A stretch of DNA of 64,000 nt from Vibrio pelagius (GTDB lineage: Bacteria > Pseudomonadota > Gammaproteobacteria > Enterobacterales > Vibrionaceae), in the NCBI RefSeq assembly GCF_024347575.1, contig NZ_AP025504.1:620001-684000 (forward strand). The letters run 5' to 3'. Below, one piece after another: positions 40,899-49,603 of the stretch. The translations under genes and the position numbers were made by a program. The notes under the pieces are model-generated. The model searched no databases. It was not told where the DNA came from and was given only the letters and a program-made list of their open reading frames with translations. Each line of letters opens with the position of its first letter. Positions within the stretch are counted from its first letter, which is position 1.

Positions 40899-41618
40899 AT
40901 GAAAAAACTAATCGTAATCACAGGTGCTAGTTCAGGTATTGGTGAAGCAATCGCTCGTCGTCTAAGCGATGAAGGTCACCCTCTGCTGCTTTTGGCTCGT
41001 CGTATTGACCGTCTTGAAGCGCTAAACCTACCAAACTCTCTAGCAGTAAAAGTAGACGTAACTGACCAAGCATCATTCGAAGCTGCGATTGCACAAGGTG
41101 AAGAGAAGTTCGGCCCTGTTGACGCACTAATCAACAACGCTGGCGCAATGCTTCTGGGCCAAATCGATACTCAAGACGCATCTGAGTGGAAACGTATGTT
41201 CGATGTGAACGTGCTTGGCCTTCTAAACGGCATGCAAGCTGTTCTTGCACCAATGAAAGAGCGTAACAGCGGCACAATCATCAACATCAGCTCAATTGCG
41301 GGTAAGAAAACATTCCCGAACCACGCAGCTTACTGTGGTACTAAGTTCGCTGTACACGCTATCTCTGAAAACGTACGTGAAGAAGTGGCTGCAGCAAACG
41401 TTCGTGTAACAACAATTGCACCAGGCGCGGTGGAAACTGAACTTCTTTCTCACACAACATCTCAAGAGATCAAAGATGGTTACGGTGAGTGGAAAGAGCA
41501 AATGGGTGGCGTACTAGCAGCTGACGACATTGCTCGCGCAGTATCATTCGCTTACCAGCAACCACAAAACGTATGTATCCGTGAAATCGCTCTAGCACCA
41601 ACTAAGCAAGAGCCATAA
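40899..41618 (+). CDS. Classical short-chain dehydrogenase/reductase
   Basis: A 239-residue NAD(P)-dependent dehydrogenase. The cofactor motif GASSGIG is at residues 8-14, NNAG at about 79-82, catalytic Ser in INISSIAG, and Tyr-x-x-x-Lys in AAYCGTKFA. It resembles YdfG-type hydroxy-acid or serine dehydrogenases. The divergent LysR gene is its likely regulator. GAGGAAAT precedes the ATG, and codon use is strongly biased (cac, cgt, ggt), as in well expressed genes. Confidence 0.9.
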   Translation: MKKLIVITGASSGIGEAIARRLSDEGHPLLLLARRIDRLEALNLPNSLAVKVDVTDQASFEAAIAQGEEKFGPVDALINNAGAMLLGQIDTQDASEWKRMFDVNVLGLLNGMQAVLAPMKERNSGTIINISSIAGKKTFPNHAAYCGTKFAVHAISENVREEVAAANVRVTTIAPGAVETELLSHTTSQEIKDGYGEWKEQMGGVLAADDIARAVSFAYQQPQNVCIREIALAPTKQEP

Positions 41619-41663
41619 GCTTCACGAGATAATAAACATCACGTCATAATTGGATGGAGGATA

Positions 41664-41694
41664 AAAAAGGGATCTGAACATTCAGATCCCTTTC
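41664..41694. terminator. Terminator between SDR and TRAP permease genes
   Basis: Stem GGGATCTGAA/TTCAGATCCC with a two-base centre, flanked by AAAAAA and TTT; usable from both convergent sides. Confidence 0.8.
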
Positions 41695-41720
41695 TCGTAT
41701 TTATATAACTTTAAGACAGA

Positions 41721-43634
41721 TTAGGCTTGTTGAGCGACCTCACGGCTACGCCATTGAATCACTATTAGTCCGATGATAATGACGATACCCAAAGGACCTA
41801 GGCCGAATGGGTTGAGGAGTAACAACGGGATAGCGAGCAATGCCACCAAACGTTCTACCATGTTCAGTGAGCGAATCAGATAACCCTCAATCGCAATAGC
41901 GATGGCCACAATGATCGTCAGCGTTTGAACGATAGAGAATAGCAACGCTGGCATGCCATCGTTCGGATTTACGATACTAGTGTATGCCATCATGATTGGG
42001 ATGATGAACAAGCCACCAGCAAGCTTAAATGCCTCTACCGATGACTTCATTGGATTCGCGTTTGCAACACCTGCACCAGCAAAGGCAGCAAGTGCGATCG
42101 GTGGTGTTACGTTAGAAGTCTGTGACAACCAGAATACGATGAGGTGAGCCGTTAACAGAGGCAAACCAAAGTCTGTCAGCATTGGTACCGCCATAACTGC
42201 AAGTACGATGTATGCCGCCGTAACTGGTAGACCCATTCCGAGCACCAAGGCCACCAAACTGATTAAGCCCAGTGCGATAAGCATGTAGCCACCAGAAAAG
42301 TCCATCACAAACTGAGTGAACTGAAGTCCAATGCCGGTTTGACCTACCACACCAACGATTATGCCAGCAGCACCACAAGCAGCAGAAATTGGTAACGCCA
42401 TTAACGCACCATTCTTCATACCTTCAATGAACTTCTTTAAACCGATACGGCTGTGCTTACGAAGTGCCGCCGTCATTAGAATCGCACTACAACCCGCAAC
42501 ACCCACCAAAAGCGGTGAATACGCCATCATAAGCAGCGCTGTAATAAGAATAAGCGGAATCAGGTGATGCGCACCATCTTTCATTACTGCAATTACCGCT
42601 TCGGTTTTGCTCACCGCTTGCAGATTCAGTTTGCAGGCCATTAGGTGAACGTAGAGCAGAGTACAGAAGAAGTAGAGAATCGCCGGTGCAATCGAGGCGA
42701 TCATGATTTCGCTATAAGGCACACCGGTAAACTGCGCCATCACGAACGCACCCGCCCCCATGATCGGTGGCATGATCTGCCCACCCGTTGAGGCAGCAGC
42801 TTCAATACCCGCAGCTTGCTCTGGTTTATAGCCAAGCTTCTTCATCATCGGAATGGTGATAGAGCCAGTCGTTACTGTATTTGCAATTGCAGATCCTGAA
42901 ATAGAACCTAAACCTGCCGAAGCCAATACTGCTGCTTTAGCTGGGCCGCCACGGTATTTACCTGCAATCGAGAATGCGAGATCGATAAAGAACTTACCCG
43001 CGCCCGTGACTTCAAGAAAAGCACCAAACAACACGAAGATGAATACCGTTGTCGCTGCAATACCGAGGGCCGAGCCAAATACGCCATTCGCAGAATAAAT
43101 CTGGAACTGGATCAGCTCTTGTAAGCTGTATGCCTTAATTGCAAAACCACTTGGCAACATATCGCCCAATGCACTGTATGCAAGAAACAGAGCCGCAATG
43201 AACACCATCACCCAACCTACGGTGCGTCGACACCCTTCCAGTAGCAATGCTAGCAAAGTACAACCTGCAAACATGTCGGCAAACTGAAGGCCATAGAATA
43301 GATGGTTGATGTCGTTGTAATCGAAAATCCACAAGCGGTATCCTGCAAAGACCACCACACCACACAAGATCACATCGATCAGCTTACCGACCACAAAGAA
43401 TTTGTTCTCCCGATTGGCGATCAATGGATAGTGAAGAAAGATCAATACCAACACCCAACATAAGTGGATAGGTCTGAAATAGGTCGCGGAAATGGTTGAG
43501 CTAACACCCTGCCAAATTTGAAAAACAGACAATGCCACCGCAACAACCAGTGTCAGGTAGCCCGTAGCATTGACCAATTTTTCATACGGAAGCGGTTGTG
43601 AAGAAGGGTGTTGATTATCAGGGGTAATATCCAT
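41721..43634 (-). CDS. TRAP transporter fused permease (4TM/12TM, DctQM type)
   Basis: A 637-residue inner-membrane protein in which the small and large TRAP permease subunits are fused, as is normal for TAXI-type TRAP systems. The DctM part contains GAFLEVTGAGKFFIDLA, ANTVTTGSITIPMMKKLGY and the AASTGGQIMPPIMGAGAFVMA motif. It works with the solute-binding protein encoded just upstream (43709-44635) to import a carboxylate-like substrate driven by Na+ or H+. A hairpin with a T-run separates the two genes. Confidence 0.93.
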   Translation of the reverse strand: MDITPDNQHPSSQPLPYEKLVNATGYLTLVVAVALSVFQIWQGVSSTISATYFRPIHLCWVLVLIFLHYPLIANRENKFFVVGKLIDVILCGVVVFAGYRLWIFDYNDINHLFYGLQFADMFAGCTLLALLLEGCRRTVGWVMVFIAALFLAYSALGDMLPSGFAIKAYSLQELIQFQIYSANGVFGSALGIAATTVFIFVLFGAFLEVTGAGKFFIDLAFSIAGKYRGGPAKAAVLASAGLGSISGSAIANTVTTGSITIPMMKKLGYKPEQAAGIEAAASTGGQIMPPIMGAGAFVMAQFTGVPYSEIMIASIAPAILYFFCTLLYVHLMACKLNLQAVSKTEAVIAVMKDGAHHLIPLILITALLMMAYSPLLVGVAGCSAILMTAALRKHSRIGLKKFIEGMKNGALMALPISAACGAAGIIVGVVGQTGIGLQFTQFVMDFSGGYMLIALGLISLVALVLGMGLPVTAAYIVLAVMAVPMLTDFGLPLLTAHLIVFWLSQTSNVTPPIALAAFAGAGVANANPMKSSVEAFKLAGGLFIIPIMMAYTSIVNPNDGMPALLFSIVQTLTIIVAIAIAIEGYLIRSLNMVERLVALLAIPLLLLNPFGLGPLGIVIIIGLIVIQWRSREVAQQA

Positions 43635-43663
43635 ATTAATGCCTGCTGGATAAGAACGAATTG

Positions 43664-43696
43664 ATAAAAAAGGGTAAGTGAGAGATCACTTACCCT
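43664..43696 (-). terminator. Intra-operon terminator/attenuator between TAXI protein and permease
   Basis: On the minus strand an 11-bp perfect stem AGGGTAAGTGA/TCACTTACCCT with a four-base loop is followed by TTTTTTATC. It probably lets the binding protein be made in excess over the permease. Confidence 0.75.
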
Positions 43697-43708
43697 GAGG
43701 TAGATCGG

Positions 43709-44635
43709 TTACTTGCTAACAGAATCTAGATACTTTTGAGCACCAGCGTGTAGTGGTACACCTTGTAGTCGAGATGCATTCTCTGGTGTTGTCATTTCTG
43801 CCATTTTTACCACTTTACGAATGTCGCCAATGTTCTCAAATGCAGCCTTAGTTAGGTTGTACGCCATGTCATCGCTCATGTTCGCGTTAACCACCAACAC
43901 ATTCCACACGCTAAGCGTTGATACAGGGTCAACCTTATTGTAAACACCCGCTGGGATGTCATATGCACTGTAAGCAGGGTACTGCTTCATGAAGTTTGCA
44001 CTCTCTTCCTCAGAGATAGATAGCACTTTAATATCATGAGTAAGAGCAATCTGAGTCACCGCACCTACGCCTTGACCACCAACAATAAAACCAACATCAA
44101 TTTGACCATTTGCCAGTGCGTTGGTCGTTTCTGAGTAGTTTAGGTAAACCGCATCGATGTCTTTTTTAACGTCAATGCCCATTGATTCAAGTAGTGCCGC
44201 CGACGTTACCGCCGTACCACTTGCAGGCGCACCAAGAGAAACACGCTTACCTTTTAGTTGTGATAGAGAGTCAATACCCGAATCTTTAAGAGTGATGGTA
44301 TGCACTAAGTTTGGGTATAGAGCAAACAGCGTTTTCACTGGCATTTTTTTCGGGAATTTACCCTCACCGTTGTATGCGTCTAGAACAACGTTACCCATAG
44401 CGATACCTGCGATCATATCGCCACGCACTACCTTAATGGTGTTCTCGACTGAAGCTGCGGTGACTTCCGCTTTAGCATTCACATCTGGCACGTTTTCAGA
44501 CCAAACCTTAGCCAGCGCACCACCGAATGGATAGTAGATACCACTTTGACCACCGGTACCAATTGAGTAGTTTTCGGCACTTGCCATTGCAGGCAGAATC
44601 GCGAATAAAGCCACTAATAAATTACGTTTAAGCAC
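43709..44635 (-). CDS. TAXI-family TRAP solute-binding protein
   Basis: A periplasmic receptor of about 308 residues with a signal peptide (MLKRNLLVALFAILPAMASA) and the TAXI motif YSIGTGGQSGIYYPFGG right after cleavage. Start choice: AAGGAG directly abuts the ATG at 44641, leaving no spacing, whereas the GTG at 44633-44635 has six bases of spacing, so GTG is preferred. The open frame reaches 44791 but without support. It is the first gene of the unit with the fused permease. The ligand is unknown; many TAXI proteins bind glutamate or other dicarboxylates. Confidence 0.88.
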   Translation of the reverse strand: MLKRNLLVALFAILPAMASAENYSIGTGGQSGIYYPFGGALAKVWSENVPDVNAKAEVTAASVENTIKVVRGDMIAGIAMGNVVLDAYNGEGKFPKKMPVKTLFALYPNLVHTITLKDSGIDSLSQLKGKRVSLGAPASGTAVTSAALLESMGIDVKKDIDAVYLNYSETTNALANGQIDVGFIVGGQGVGAVTQIALTHDIKVLSISEEESANFMKQYPAYSAYDIPAGVYNKVDPVSTLSVWNVLVVNANMSDDMAYNLTKAAFENIGDIRKVVKMAEMTTPENASRLQGVPLHAGAQKYLDSVSK

Positions 44636-44776
44636 AATCATCTCCTTGATTATTAAACCGTAATTAGATCTAAACCTAGCTACAGGTTTTATTAACTTTT
44701 CGTTTATTGAACCGTTTAAAACATTACTCTGCGACCAAATTTTGTGCAATAAAATACAGTGCAAATGTGAAGCAAG

Positions 44777-44798
44777 TGTTAAATTGATCACTTATCAA
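44777..44798 (-). promoter_or_regulatory. Possible CRP/FNR-type operator upstream of TRAP operon
   Basis: TGTTAAATTGATCACT resembles a CRP half-consensus (TGTGA-N6-TCACA, 8 of 10). The overlapping inverted repeat TTGAT-CACTT-ATCAA resembles an FNR box with one extra spacer base. It lies about 140-160 bases before the start. Which protein binds, if any, cannot be decided. Confidence 0.3.
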
Positions 44799-44956
44799 AT
44801 AAAAGAAAAGATATTAAATTCGACGAGTTTGACAGGCGCCTTTCCATGTACTTTCCATAAATTAGAGTGGCAACTAGTAACAACTTGCATGATGGAGCGC
44901 CGATAGAGAGGTTAAATAGATAGCTCTGTGAACTAGATATTTAGTCGCGCCCAAAC

Positions 44957-44992
44957 AAAAAAACGCCCAAGCTGGCTGGTGCTTGAGCGCTT
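44957..44992 (-). terminator. Terminator after ompW
   Basis: On the minus strand GCGCTCAAGC pairs with GCTTGGGCG around a GGCTGG-type loop, followed by TTTTTTTG. Confidence 0.8.
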
Positions 44993-45039
44993 AAAGTTAA
45001 AGCGATGGACTAATTAGAACGATTTAAAAGAGCGTCAAA

Positions 45040-45669
45040 TTAGAAATTGTAACCACCACCGATCATGAATACCCACGGGTCGATGTCTACGTCCGTAGAG
45101 TAATTTGTACCACCTAGGTTGTATTTCGCAGTCGTATCAATATCTGCGTACCATACAGAAGCGTTTAGGAACCAGTCATCGTTGATCATGTAGTCCATAC
45201 CAACGTTCGCGGCAAGACCCCAAGAGTCATCTAGAGATACATCGCTTAGGCCAGCAATTTTAGAACCTTCATCGAAGAATACTGTGTAGTTGATACCCGC
45301 ACCCACGTAAGGGCGGAAATCGCTCTCTGCAGTACCGAAGTAGTATTGAACCATGAATGTTGGTGGAAGGTGCTTAGTATCTGCAATTTCACCAAGACCA
45401 GTCGCAGAAATATTGTGGGAGAACGGTGTAGCTGCTAGAACTTCAAAGCTGATGTTATCAGTAAACATGTAACCAAGCGTTAGACCAAGCTGAGTATCCG
45501 AATCAACACCAAACTCGATGTTTGAGCTGCCAGCTACAGCACCACTGCTCTCGTTTGGAGATACCGTTGCCGCTCCAACACGAACGATGAAATCGCCTTC
45601 GCTGTGAGCAAGAACGTTAGCAGACATAAGGGCTGAAAGTACTGCAATACCACATACTGTTTTTTTCAT
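45040..45669 (-). CDS. ompW: OmpW-family outer-membrane protein
   Basis: A 209-residue eight-stranded beta-barrel porin. The signal peptide ends MSANVLAHSEGD, the start HSEGDFIVRVGAATVSP is typical of OmpW, and the chain ends in an aromatic residue (GGGYNF), as outer-membrane barrels do. OmpW forms a narrow channel for small hydrophobic compounds and is an abundant Vibrio surface antigen. A perfect FNR-type palindrome lies about 95 bases upstream, and FNR control of ompW is known in enterics. It is divergent from glgC. Confidence 0.93.
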   Translation of the reverse strand: MKKTVCGIAVLSALMSANVLAHSEGDFIVRVGAATVSPNESSGAVAGSSNIEFGVDSDTQLGLTLGYMFTDNISFEVLAATPFSHNISATGLGEIADTKHLPPTFMVQYYFGTAESDFRPYVGAGINYTVFFDEGSKIAGLSDVSLDDSWGLAANVGMDYMINDDWFLNASVWYADIDTTAKYNLGGTNYSTDVDIDPWVFMIGGGYNF

Positions 45670-46067
45670 TATTATTTCCTTTTGTAGGGCTTACTAATTG
45701 ATGAGTAAGTAATCATTTCTTATTTTGCGTGCAAGGTATCACACAATAACCCTACGTTATTGATGGAAATCAATTTGTGAAAAGTTGTGATTATTTATAT
45801 AAATTTATTTAACCCCGATCACTCTATTCACTCAATTTATTGACACTTTTGTAATGCAACTTTTCCGTGCATCATTTTGTTAATCAAACCTGCCAGATAA
45901 GGCAATGCACAATAATGGTGCAAAAATATGCCTTATCACCATCACCTGTTTCGTATTGGTGCACTCAGCCTTAGAAAGTCATATTCATCACTATAATTCA
46001 AAGACTTAAGTATGGCTCAATGCTTGCAACGGTTTTGGCATAATCATAAATACATTGAGGTTCTGAC
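45670..46067. other. Divergent promoter region ompW/glgC
   Basis: About 400 bases without a gene. It holds the FNR box listed separately and must carry the glgC promoter. Nothing else with good support was seen. Confidence 0.5.
45760..45773. promoter_or_regulatory. FNR box upstream of ompW
   Basis: TTGATGGAAATCAA is a perfect match to the FNR consensus TTGAT-N4-ATCAA. On the ompW strand it is followed 18 bases later by TGATAC, a possible -10 hexamer, approximating an activating class II layout. Confidence 0.7.
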
Positions 46068-47285
46068 ATGCAAGACACTCTAACTATCGTCCTCGCAGGC
46101 GGCGTAGGTTCTAGGCTTTCCCCACTAACAGATAATCGCGCAAAGCCCGCTGTCCCGTTCGGCGGCAAATATCGAATTATCGACTTCACGTTAGCAAACT
46201 GTTTACATTCTGGTTTGCGACAAATACTGGTGTTGACGCAGTACAAATCGCACTCTCTACAAAAACACCTACGTGATGGATGGTCGGTACTCAACCCAGA
46301 GCTTGGCGAGTTCATCACCAATGTTCCTCCTCAAATGCGCACTGGAGACAGTTGGTACAGTGGTACGGCAGATGCCATCTATCAGAACTTGTATCTACTT
46401 TCCCGCAGTGAAGCAAAACACGTTGTGGTGCTATCTGGTGATCACATTTACCGCATGGACTATGCACCGATGTTAAAACAGCACAAGCAGACCGAGGCCG
46501 ATCTCACGGTAGCGTGTATGGAAGTGTCGATTGACGAAGCGAAAGAGTTTGGGGTGATGGAGATTGACGAATCTCATCAGATCCAGAACTTTACCGAAAA
46601 ACCAAGGTATCCAGCCTGTGTACCGGGTAGGCCGACGAGAAGCATGGCGTCAATGGGGATCTACATCTTTGATAAAGAAGTACTCACGCGCGCTCTATTA
46701 GATGACGCTGAAGATCCAAACTCTAGCCATGACTTTGGTAAGGACATCATCCCGAAATTGGTGAACAACCAAAGTGTTTATGCGTATAAATTTGGCAGCG
46801 AAGAGGGTCGAGTCACACAAGACGCTTACTGGAGAGATGTCGGTACCATTGACTCCTACTATCAATCCAACATGGATCTACTTAAACCCGTCTCCCCTAT
46901 CGACCTTTATCAACCTGATTGGGCGATTCGAACCTATGATCAGCAACTTCCCCCAGCTCGAACCATTGCTTCCGTCGAGGGTAATCAAGGTATCTTTATT
47001 AACTCAATGATTGCGAATGGTGTGGTGATAGAGGGCGGGTCAGCTCAAAACTCTATTTTCTTCCCAAAGGTAAAAGTCGAGAATGCCGCCATTGTTATCG
47101 ATAGCATCCTGTTTGAAAATGTGAAGATTGGAAAAAACTGTCACATCCAAAACTGCATCATAGACAAGCATGTCAAGGTGCCCGCCGGAACCGTGATTGG
47201 TGTCGATAGCAAAGCCGATGCTGAGCGGTTTCATATATCAAAAGAGGGCGTGATTGTGGTTCCTTCCTCATACCTATTTGACTGA
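46068..47285 (+). CDS. glgC: Glucose-1-phosphate adenylyltransferase
   Basis: A 405-residue ADP-glucose pyrophosphorylase that supplies ADP-glucose for glycogen. The N-terminal nucleotidyltransferase motif LAGGVGSRLSPLT and KPAVPFGGKYRIIDF are present, the substrate loop reads FTEKP, and the C-terminal part is a left-handed beta-helix. No other glycogen gene is adjacent, fitting the stand-alone glgC copy found in vibrios. GAGG lies before the ATG. A terminator follows at 47316. Confidence 0.96.
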   Translation: MQDTLTIVLAGGVGSRLSPLTDNRAKPAVPFGGKYRIIDFTLANCLHSGLRQILVLTQYKSHSLQKHLRDGWSVLNPELGEFITNVPPQMRTGDSWYSGTADAIYQNLYLLSRSEAKHVVVLSGDHIYRMDYAPMLKQHKQTEADLTVACMEVSIDEAKEFGVMEIDESHQIQNFTEKPRYPACVPGRPTRSMASMGIYIFDKEVLTRALLDDAEDPNSSHDFGKDIIPKLVNNQSVYAYKFGSEEGRVTQDAYWRDVGTIDSYYQSNMDLLKPVSPIDLYQPDWAIRTYDQQLPPARTIASVEGNQGIFINSMIANGVVIEGGSAQNSIFFPKVKVENAAIVIDSILFENVKIGKNCHIQNCIIDKHVKVPAGTVIGVDSKADAERFHISKEGVIVVPSSYLFD

Positions 47286-47730
47286 TTTAATGCTGTAAAC
47301 GGAACTTAAATAAGCAAAAATGGCAGCCATGACGCTGCCTTTTATTTGTCAAATCAAAACCATTAGAGTAAAGCGCTAAACTAAAGGGCACATCAACAGA
47401 TGCGAGGTTGATTAGCAGTTTCCGATCCCAAAGCAAGATCTCAGTACGCATTTGTACAAAAAGTGGCTAATGTTGGAGAGGGTTGTCTGAAGGGAACAAT
47501 TTACTGCGAATCAGAGGCAGCATAGAGTAATTCGTCATACATGGTGCGAAATTAAACATCTATCAAAATCACGAGACATAATATGCGCACTGTTTTGGTG
47601 AGTTTCAAGAGCCAAACAGCAGATTATTTGATAACACTGAACTCAATCACACATGTGTATTTCCGCTGTTGGTTAATCTAACGGATGTTTGCTACGTTTA
47701 AACGACACAGTCATTGGAAAGGTATGATTT
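47286..47730. other. Intergenic region glgC-hpf
   Basis: Contains the glgC terminator: GGCAGC/GCTGCC followed by TTTTATTT (47316-47346). The remaining about 380 bases, to the hpf-type start, hold no supported gene and presumably the hpf promoter. Confidence 0.6.
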
Positions 47731-48087
47731 ATGAAAGTAAATGTTCAAACACATCACGTATCAATTAACGACGACTCACGCAAAGACATCGAAGGCAAGT
47801 TCGATAAGATTGCTAACCACTTTCCATCACTGATCAGCTGCGACATCATCATCACAAAAGAGCACAACCAACATCAAGTTGAGGTATTCACAAATTACGA
47901 AGGTGTACGTGTAACAGCCAAAGCGACAGACGATATTATGTATCCTGCTGTAGCCGCAGCAATCAAGAAACTAGAAGCCGGTCTGAGTAACCGAAAAGGG
48001 CAACTGAAAGCTGACCTTCACGCTAAACCGACCAGTACTAAGCCAGAAATCGCATCTGACATCATTCAAGAGATGAAGCTAGTTTAA
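47731..48087 (+). CDS. Ribosome hibernation-promoting factor, short form (HPF/RaiA)
   Basis: A 118-residue protein with the beta-alpha-beta-beta-beta-alpha fold of RaiA/YfiA/HPF, binding the 30S subunit in stationary phase and blocking the mRNA and tRNA sites. Family-like segments include DIEGKFDKIANHFPSLISCDIIITKEH (basic helix and strand) and DDIMYPAVAAAIKKLEAGL. The C-terminal tail of about 20 residues is longer than in HPF proper. It is outside an rpoN operon, so it is likely a second paralogue. AAAGG precedes the ATG; terminator at 48141. Confidence 0.88.
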   Translation: MKVNVQTHHVSINDDSRKDIEGKFDKIANHFPSLISCDIIITKEHNQHQVEVFTNYEGVRVTAKATDDIMYPAVAAAIKKLEAGLSNRKGQLKADLHAKPTSTKPEIASDIIQEMKLV

Positions 48088-48140
48088 CTCGTACCCTTCT
48101 ATCTTATAAGGTGGATTGGTAAGAAAAACAGAATACTACG

Positions 48141-48166
48141 AGCCAGCCAACGCGCTGGCTTTTTTG
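48141..48166 (+). terminator. Terminator after hpf-type gene
   Basis: Stem AGCCAGC/GCTGGCT with a loop of about six bases, followed by TTTTTT. Confidence 0.85.
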
Positions 48167-48196
48167 ATCGGGAACGAAAGCAACCCTATATCTTTA

Positions 48197-48356
48197 TACC
48201 AATCGTAGTAAATAATTGCTCACCCTAGCTTGTTAAAATGCTCGATAACTGCGTTAGAATTTTTGATTGTAGAATAACTACTTATCGAAAAATGCTGCCT
48301 TGTTCTCAAGCCTTTTTCCTGCGCTATTTTTGATCACCTATTTACTGTGATTGGTA
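48197..48356. mobile_element. 160-bp MITE, copy 2 (IS630-type ends)
   Basis: Almost identical to copy 1 at 21793-21952: same length, same TACCAATCGTAGTAAATA start and TTACTGTGATTGGTA end, flanked by TA, and only about two internal differences (near 48284-48291). Near-identity implies recent movement or gene conversion. It lies between the hpf-type and DUF3012 genes. Confidence 0.87.
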
Positions 48357-48444
48357 TTAAATCATACAAAGTATTGGGTGAGTCATGAATTGCAAGTAGT
48401 ATGGAATCCACTATCGTTATGGAGCAATGCAATAAAGGATGTTT

Positions 48445-48603
48445 ATGATGAAAAAAATCGCACTTGTACTTTTCTTAGCAAGCCAACTGATGGCCTGTAC
48501 AGAGGTCGGCAGTGAAGCTTGGTGTACCGATATGAAAGAGAAACCAAAAGGCGACTGGACCGCAAACGAAGCCGGAGACTTTGCTAAGCACTGCGTATTC
48601 TAG
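48445..48603 (+). CDS. DUF3012-type small lipoprotein (52 aa)
   Basis: A 52-residue lipoprotein. The signal MMKKIALVLFLASQLMAC ends in a lipobox (LMAC), giving a lipidated Cys, and the mature part contains EVGSEAWCTDMKEKPKGDW and ends AKHCVF, with two further cysteines. This matches the DUF3012 family of marine gammaproteobacteria, of unknown function. AAGGA precedes two adjacent ATG codons (48445 and 48448); either may be used. Located in the cell envelope. Confidence 0.8.
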   Translation: MMKKIALVLFLASQLMACTEVGSEAWCTDMKEKPKGDWTANEAGDFAKHCVF

Positions 48604-48692
48604 TCCATACAACCAAGATAACCACTTATAGGAAAGCTTATCGCGCTCGATTAAATCCATCTGTGCTGAACTGATGCGCTGAGAATGAATCT

Positions 48693-48734
48693 AAAAAAAC
48701 GCCCCTAGGAAGACCGAGACTCCTAGGGTCGTTT
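48693..48734 (-). terminator. Terminator after phosphonate-type ABC genes
   Basis: On the minus strand AACGACCCTAGGA pairs with TCCTAGGGGCGTT (one mismatch), followed by TTTTTTT. It closes the phnE-type genes. Confidence 0.85.
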
Positions 48735-48799
48735 GAGCTTCAAAAAAAACTAGACAAAGCTCTCAATCATCACACAGTTTTACTTGGGGGAATATGTGA

Positions 48800-49603
48800 T
48801 TAAATCAGTTTGTTACGAATATGAATCACCACTGCTTCCGCGATGATCACGACCGCAAAAATGCTCACCAGTACCATTGATACCTTCTGCCACTCAAATA
48901 AGTTTTGAGCATCATTCAGTACCACACCAATACCACCGGCACCAACTAAGCCAAGTACGGCAGATTCACGAACGTTAATATCCCAACGGAACAGAACAAT
49001 CGAGTAGAAAGCGGGCATGACTTGTGGCCAATAACCTTTTAGTAAAACACTCATCCAAGACGCGCCAGTTGCACGTAAGGCTTCAATTGGCCCCATGTTC
49101 ACTTCGGCAATGGCTTCCGCTAACAGCTTCCCTACAAAGCCTACACTGCGGACGGCAATTGCCATAATGCCTGCAAGAACACCGGGGCCAAACAGGGCGA
49201 TGAATAGCAGAGCCCAAACCAGTGAGTTCACTGAGCGTGAAGACACTAGAAAGAACTGAGCAATCCAATTCAAGCTTTTGTTTGGCGTAATATTTGGCGC
49301 ATTCAACAGCGCTAAAGGTATCGCAAAAATAAGAGTAAACAGCGTGCCGAGCGTTGCGATGTGCAGCGTCTCGATCATCGCGTCATGAATGGTGGTTGGA
49401 TAAAACCCATAATCCATCGGCAGCATGCGTTGGAACATATCCGCAAACTGCGCAGGCGCGTCATACAAAAACTCAGGAATCACTTCCACTGTTTGCCAAG
49501 ACCACACAATCGCGCTCACCAAACTCAGATAAATGGCAAATCGAGCGATGCGTTCATTAGGAGTAAATCGCTGCCACTCTCTATCAATAGATGCTGTTGT
49601 CAT
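48800..49603 (-). CDS. phnE: PhnE-type ABC permease (second subunit)
   Basis: A 267-residue inner-membrane permease of the phosphonate/phosphite ABC family, with about six membrane segments. The cytoplasmic coupling motif reads EALRATGASWMSVLLKG, followed by the typical IGLVGAGGIG-like ending LGLVGAGGIGVVL. Its start overlaps the stop of the first phnE-type gene by one base (TGATG), so expression is coupled. The pair of distinct PhnE subunits is normal for PhnCDE1E2 systems. Substrate not determined. Confidence 0.9.
   Translation of the reverse strand: MTTASIDREWQRFTPNERIARFAIYLSLVSAIVWSWQTVEVIPEFLYDAPAQFADMFQRMLPMDYGFYPTTIHDAMIETLHIATLGTLFTLIFAIPLALLNAPNITPNKSLNWIAQFFLVSSRSVNSLVWALLFIALFGPGVLAGIMAIAVRSVGFVGKLLAEAIAEVNMGPIEALRATGASWMSVLLKGYWPQVMPAFYSIVLFRWDINVRESAVLGLVGAGGIGVVLNDAQNLFEWQKVSMVLVSIFAVVIIAEAVVIHIRNKLI

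Noticed and set aside
48197..48356. Reading the 160-bp repeat as a Qrr-type or other small RNA gene
   Set aside because: The TA-bordered inverted ends and a near-identical second copy beside an IS630 element with the same terminal motif fit a MITE better. No promoter-plus-terminator layout is seen.
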